Shown here: in pieces, positions 5,747 through 6,603 of the stretch
Layout: every line of letters begins with the position of its first letter
How positions within the stretch are numbered: the stretch's first letter is position 1
DNA from: DTU015 sp964641455
GTDB lineage: Bacteria > Bacillota > Sulfobacillia > Fermentithermobacillales > Fermentithermobacillaceae
Assembly: GCA_964641455.1 (NCBI GenBank)
Contig: CAZXLH010000073.1
Location: 1 to 6,603 of the forward strand
Direction of reading: 5' to 3'
DNA: 6,603 bases
The notes under the pieces: model-generated
What the model saw: the letters and a program-made list of their open reading frames with translations, nothing else
Database searches by the model: none
Told to the model about the DNA's origin: nothing
Position numbers and translations under genes: made by a program

Positions 5747-5751
5747 ATCAA

Positions 5752-6603
5752 TTGACTGAGGCTTTTAGATCTCAAATTATTCAAGCGGTTGATTGTTTGA
5801 AGCCGGTTGTGGAAGATGTTGCAAAATCCTTATATCATAATCCTGAACTCGGGCTACAAGAAGTCTATGCAGTCTCAAAACTTACTGAAATCCTTGAATC
5901 CCATGGTTTCAACATAGAACGGGAAACAGCCGGAATGCCTACAGCGTTTAAGGCCCAAAGCGGCAGTCGAGGGCCGAATATTGCTTTTATGGCCGAATAT
6001 GACGCGTTACCTGAAATAGGCCACGGATGCGGGCACAACCTTATTGCTGCCAGTGCGCTTGCCGCAGGCATAGCCATTAATAATGTGCTTCCGCCTGACA
6101 AGGCCAAAGCCACTTGGATAGTTCTGGGAACTCCGGCTGAGGAAACCATTGGCGGCAAAATCGCTATGGTAGAAGCAGGCACCTTTTCCAATATCGATGC
6201 AGCATTTATTGCGCACCCAGGACAAAACAACTCTTTAGGGGGCTCTTCTTTTGCATCCCACCCTATCGAAATCACCTTTCGCGGCAAATCAGCCCATGCA
6301 GGAGGAAACCCCGGAGCAGGTATAAATGCGTTAGACGCTTGTGTTTTAGCTTATACCGGCATAAGAGCCATGAAAAACCACTTGAGGGATGACGTAAGGC
6401 TGGCCGGAATCATCACCCATGGAGGCGACGCCCCTAACATAGTCCCGGATAGGGCAACAGCAAGGTTCACGGTAAGGGCCAGGGATTCACAATACCTTGA
6501 AAACGTAGTCTTGCCCAAAGTCAAACAATGTGCTGAAGGTGCAGCCTGGGGAGTAGGCGCTACAGTAGAATTCAAACATTACGAACCACTTTTCCGGGAA
6601 ACT
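5752..6603 (+). CDS. M20-family amidohydrolase (ACY1L2/PM20D2-like), 3' end outside the window
   Basis: The first 284 residues of a metal-dependent amidohydrolase or peptidase; relatives are about 390-440 residues, so the C-terminal part of the catalytic domain, including its last metal-ligand histidine, is missing. The open frame is uninterrupted to the window edge. Visible motifs are NPELGLQE at 30-37, AEYDALPEIGHGCGHN at 81-96 with metal ligands C93 and H95, GTPAEE at 126-131 with catalytic base E130 and ligand E131, and H155 in IAHPG. The dimerisation lid domain begins near 168 and holds the typical GKSAHAGGNP motif (H182). The AEYDALPxIGHxCGHN wording favours the ACY1L2/PM20D2 branch, whose members cleave acylated amino acids or small dipeptides; AbgB-like aminobenzoyl-glutamate hydrolases are relatives. 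No signal peptide is seen. Start is TTG. It is divergent from the D-aminoacylase gene, which suggests shared use in amide or peptide breakdown. Confidence 0.92.
   Translation, partial: MTEAFRSQIIQAVDCLKPVVEDVAKSLYHNPELGLQEVYAVSKLTEILESHGFNIERETAGMPTAFKAQSGSRGPNIAFMAEYDALPEIGHGCGHNLIAASALAAGIAINNVLPPDKAKATWIVLGTPAEETIGGKIAMVEAGTFSNIDAAFIAHPGQNNSLGGSSFASHPIEITFRGKSAHAGGNPGAGINALDACVLAYTGIRAMKNHLRDDVRLAGIITHGGDAPNIVPDRATARFTVRARDSQYLENVVLPKVKQCAEGAAWGVGATVEFKHYEPLFRET

Overview
This 6603-base window carries five protein-coding genes, four complete and one cut by the right edge, in a moderately AT-rich background. Purine-rich ribosome binding sites (AAGGGAGG, GGAGGG, AAGGAG), very frequent TTG start codons, a DUF1614 membrane protein and two peptide/acyl-amino-acid hydrolases suggest an anaerobic, amino-acid-using member of the Bacillota (Clostridia, perhaps a Peptococcaceae-like lineage). 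That placement is inference; no rRNA or tRNA gene is present to confirm it.

Layout, left to right. (1) 1-134: imperfect A/T-rich repeats and small hairpins, downstream of the first gene. (2) 135-1724, minus strand: a long alanyl-tRNA editing protein (AlaX-type editing domain plus DHHA1 domain) with three extra insertions. (3) 1725-2177: a 453-base gap holding an overlapping set of inverted repeats in the leader of the editing gene, a stretch that looks like decayed sequence, and short direct repeats before the next gene. (4) 2178-2825 and 2900-3715, plus strand: a DUF1614 polytopic membrane protein followed 74 bases later by a ThiF/MoeB/HesA-type E1-like adenylyltransferase, probably co-transcribed. 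(5) 3716-3933: a convergent gap without a convincing terminator. (6) 3934-5511, minus strand: an N-acyl-D-amino-acid deacylase (D-aminoacylase). (7) 5512-5751: a divergent control region with a perfect 12-base palindrome, an 11-base tandem repeat inside a longer inverted repeat, and a possible hairpin over the next ribosome binding site. (8) 5752 to beyond 6603, plus strand: the N-terminal two thirds of an M20-family metal-dependent amidohydrolase of the ACY1L2/PM20D2 type.

The divergent D-aminoacylase and M20 pair fits scavenging of acylated or D-amino acids and small peptides, and both may respond to one regulator. The editing protein would clear mischarged tRNA(Ala). The DUF1614 and ThiF-like pair has no assigned function: the E1-like protein keeps its ATP and zinc sites but lacks the usual loop cysteine, and no ubiquitin-like sulfur carrier lies beside it. 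No CRISPR array, intact mobile element, RNA gene or clearly new multi-gene defence system was seen. The points most worth checking are the DUF1614/ThiF pair, the editing-enzyme insertions and leader, and the divergent control region.
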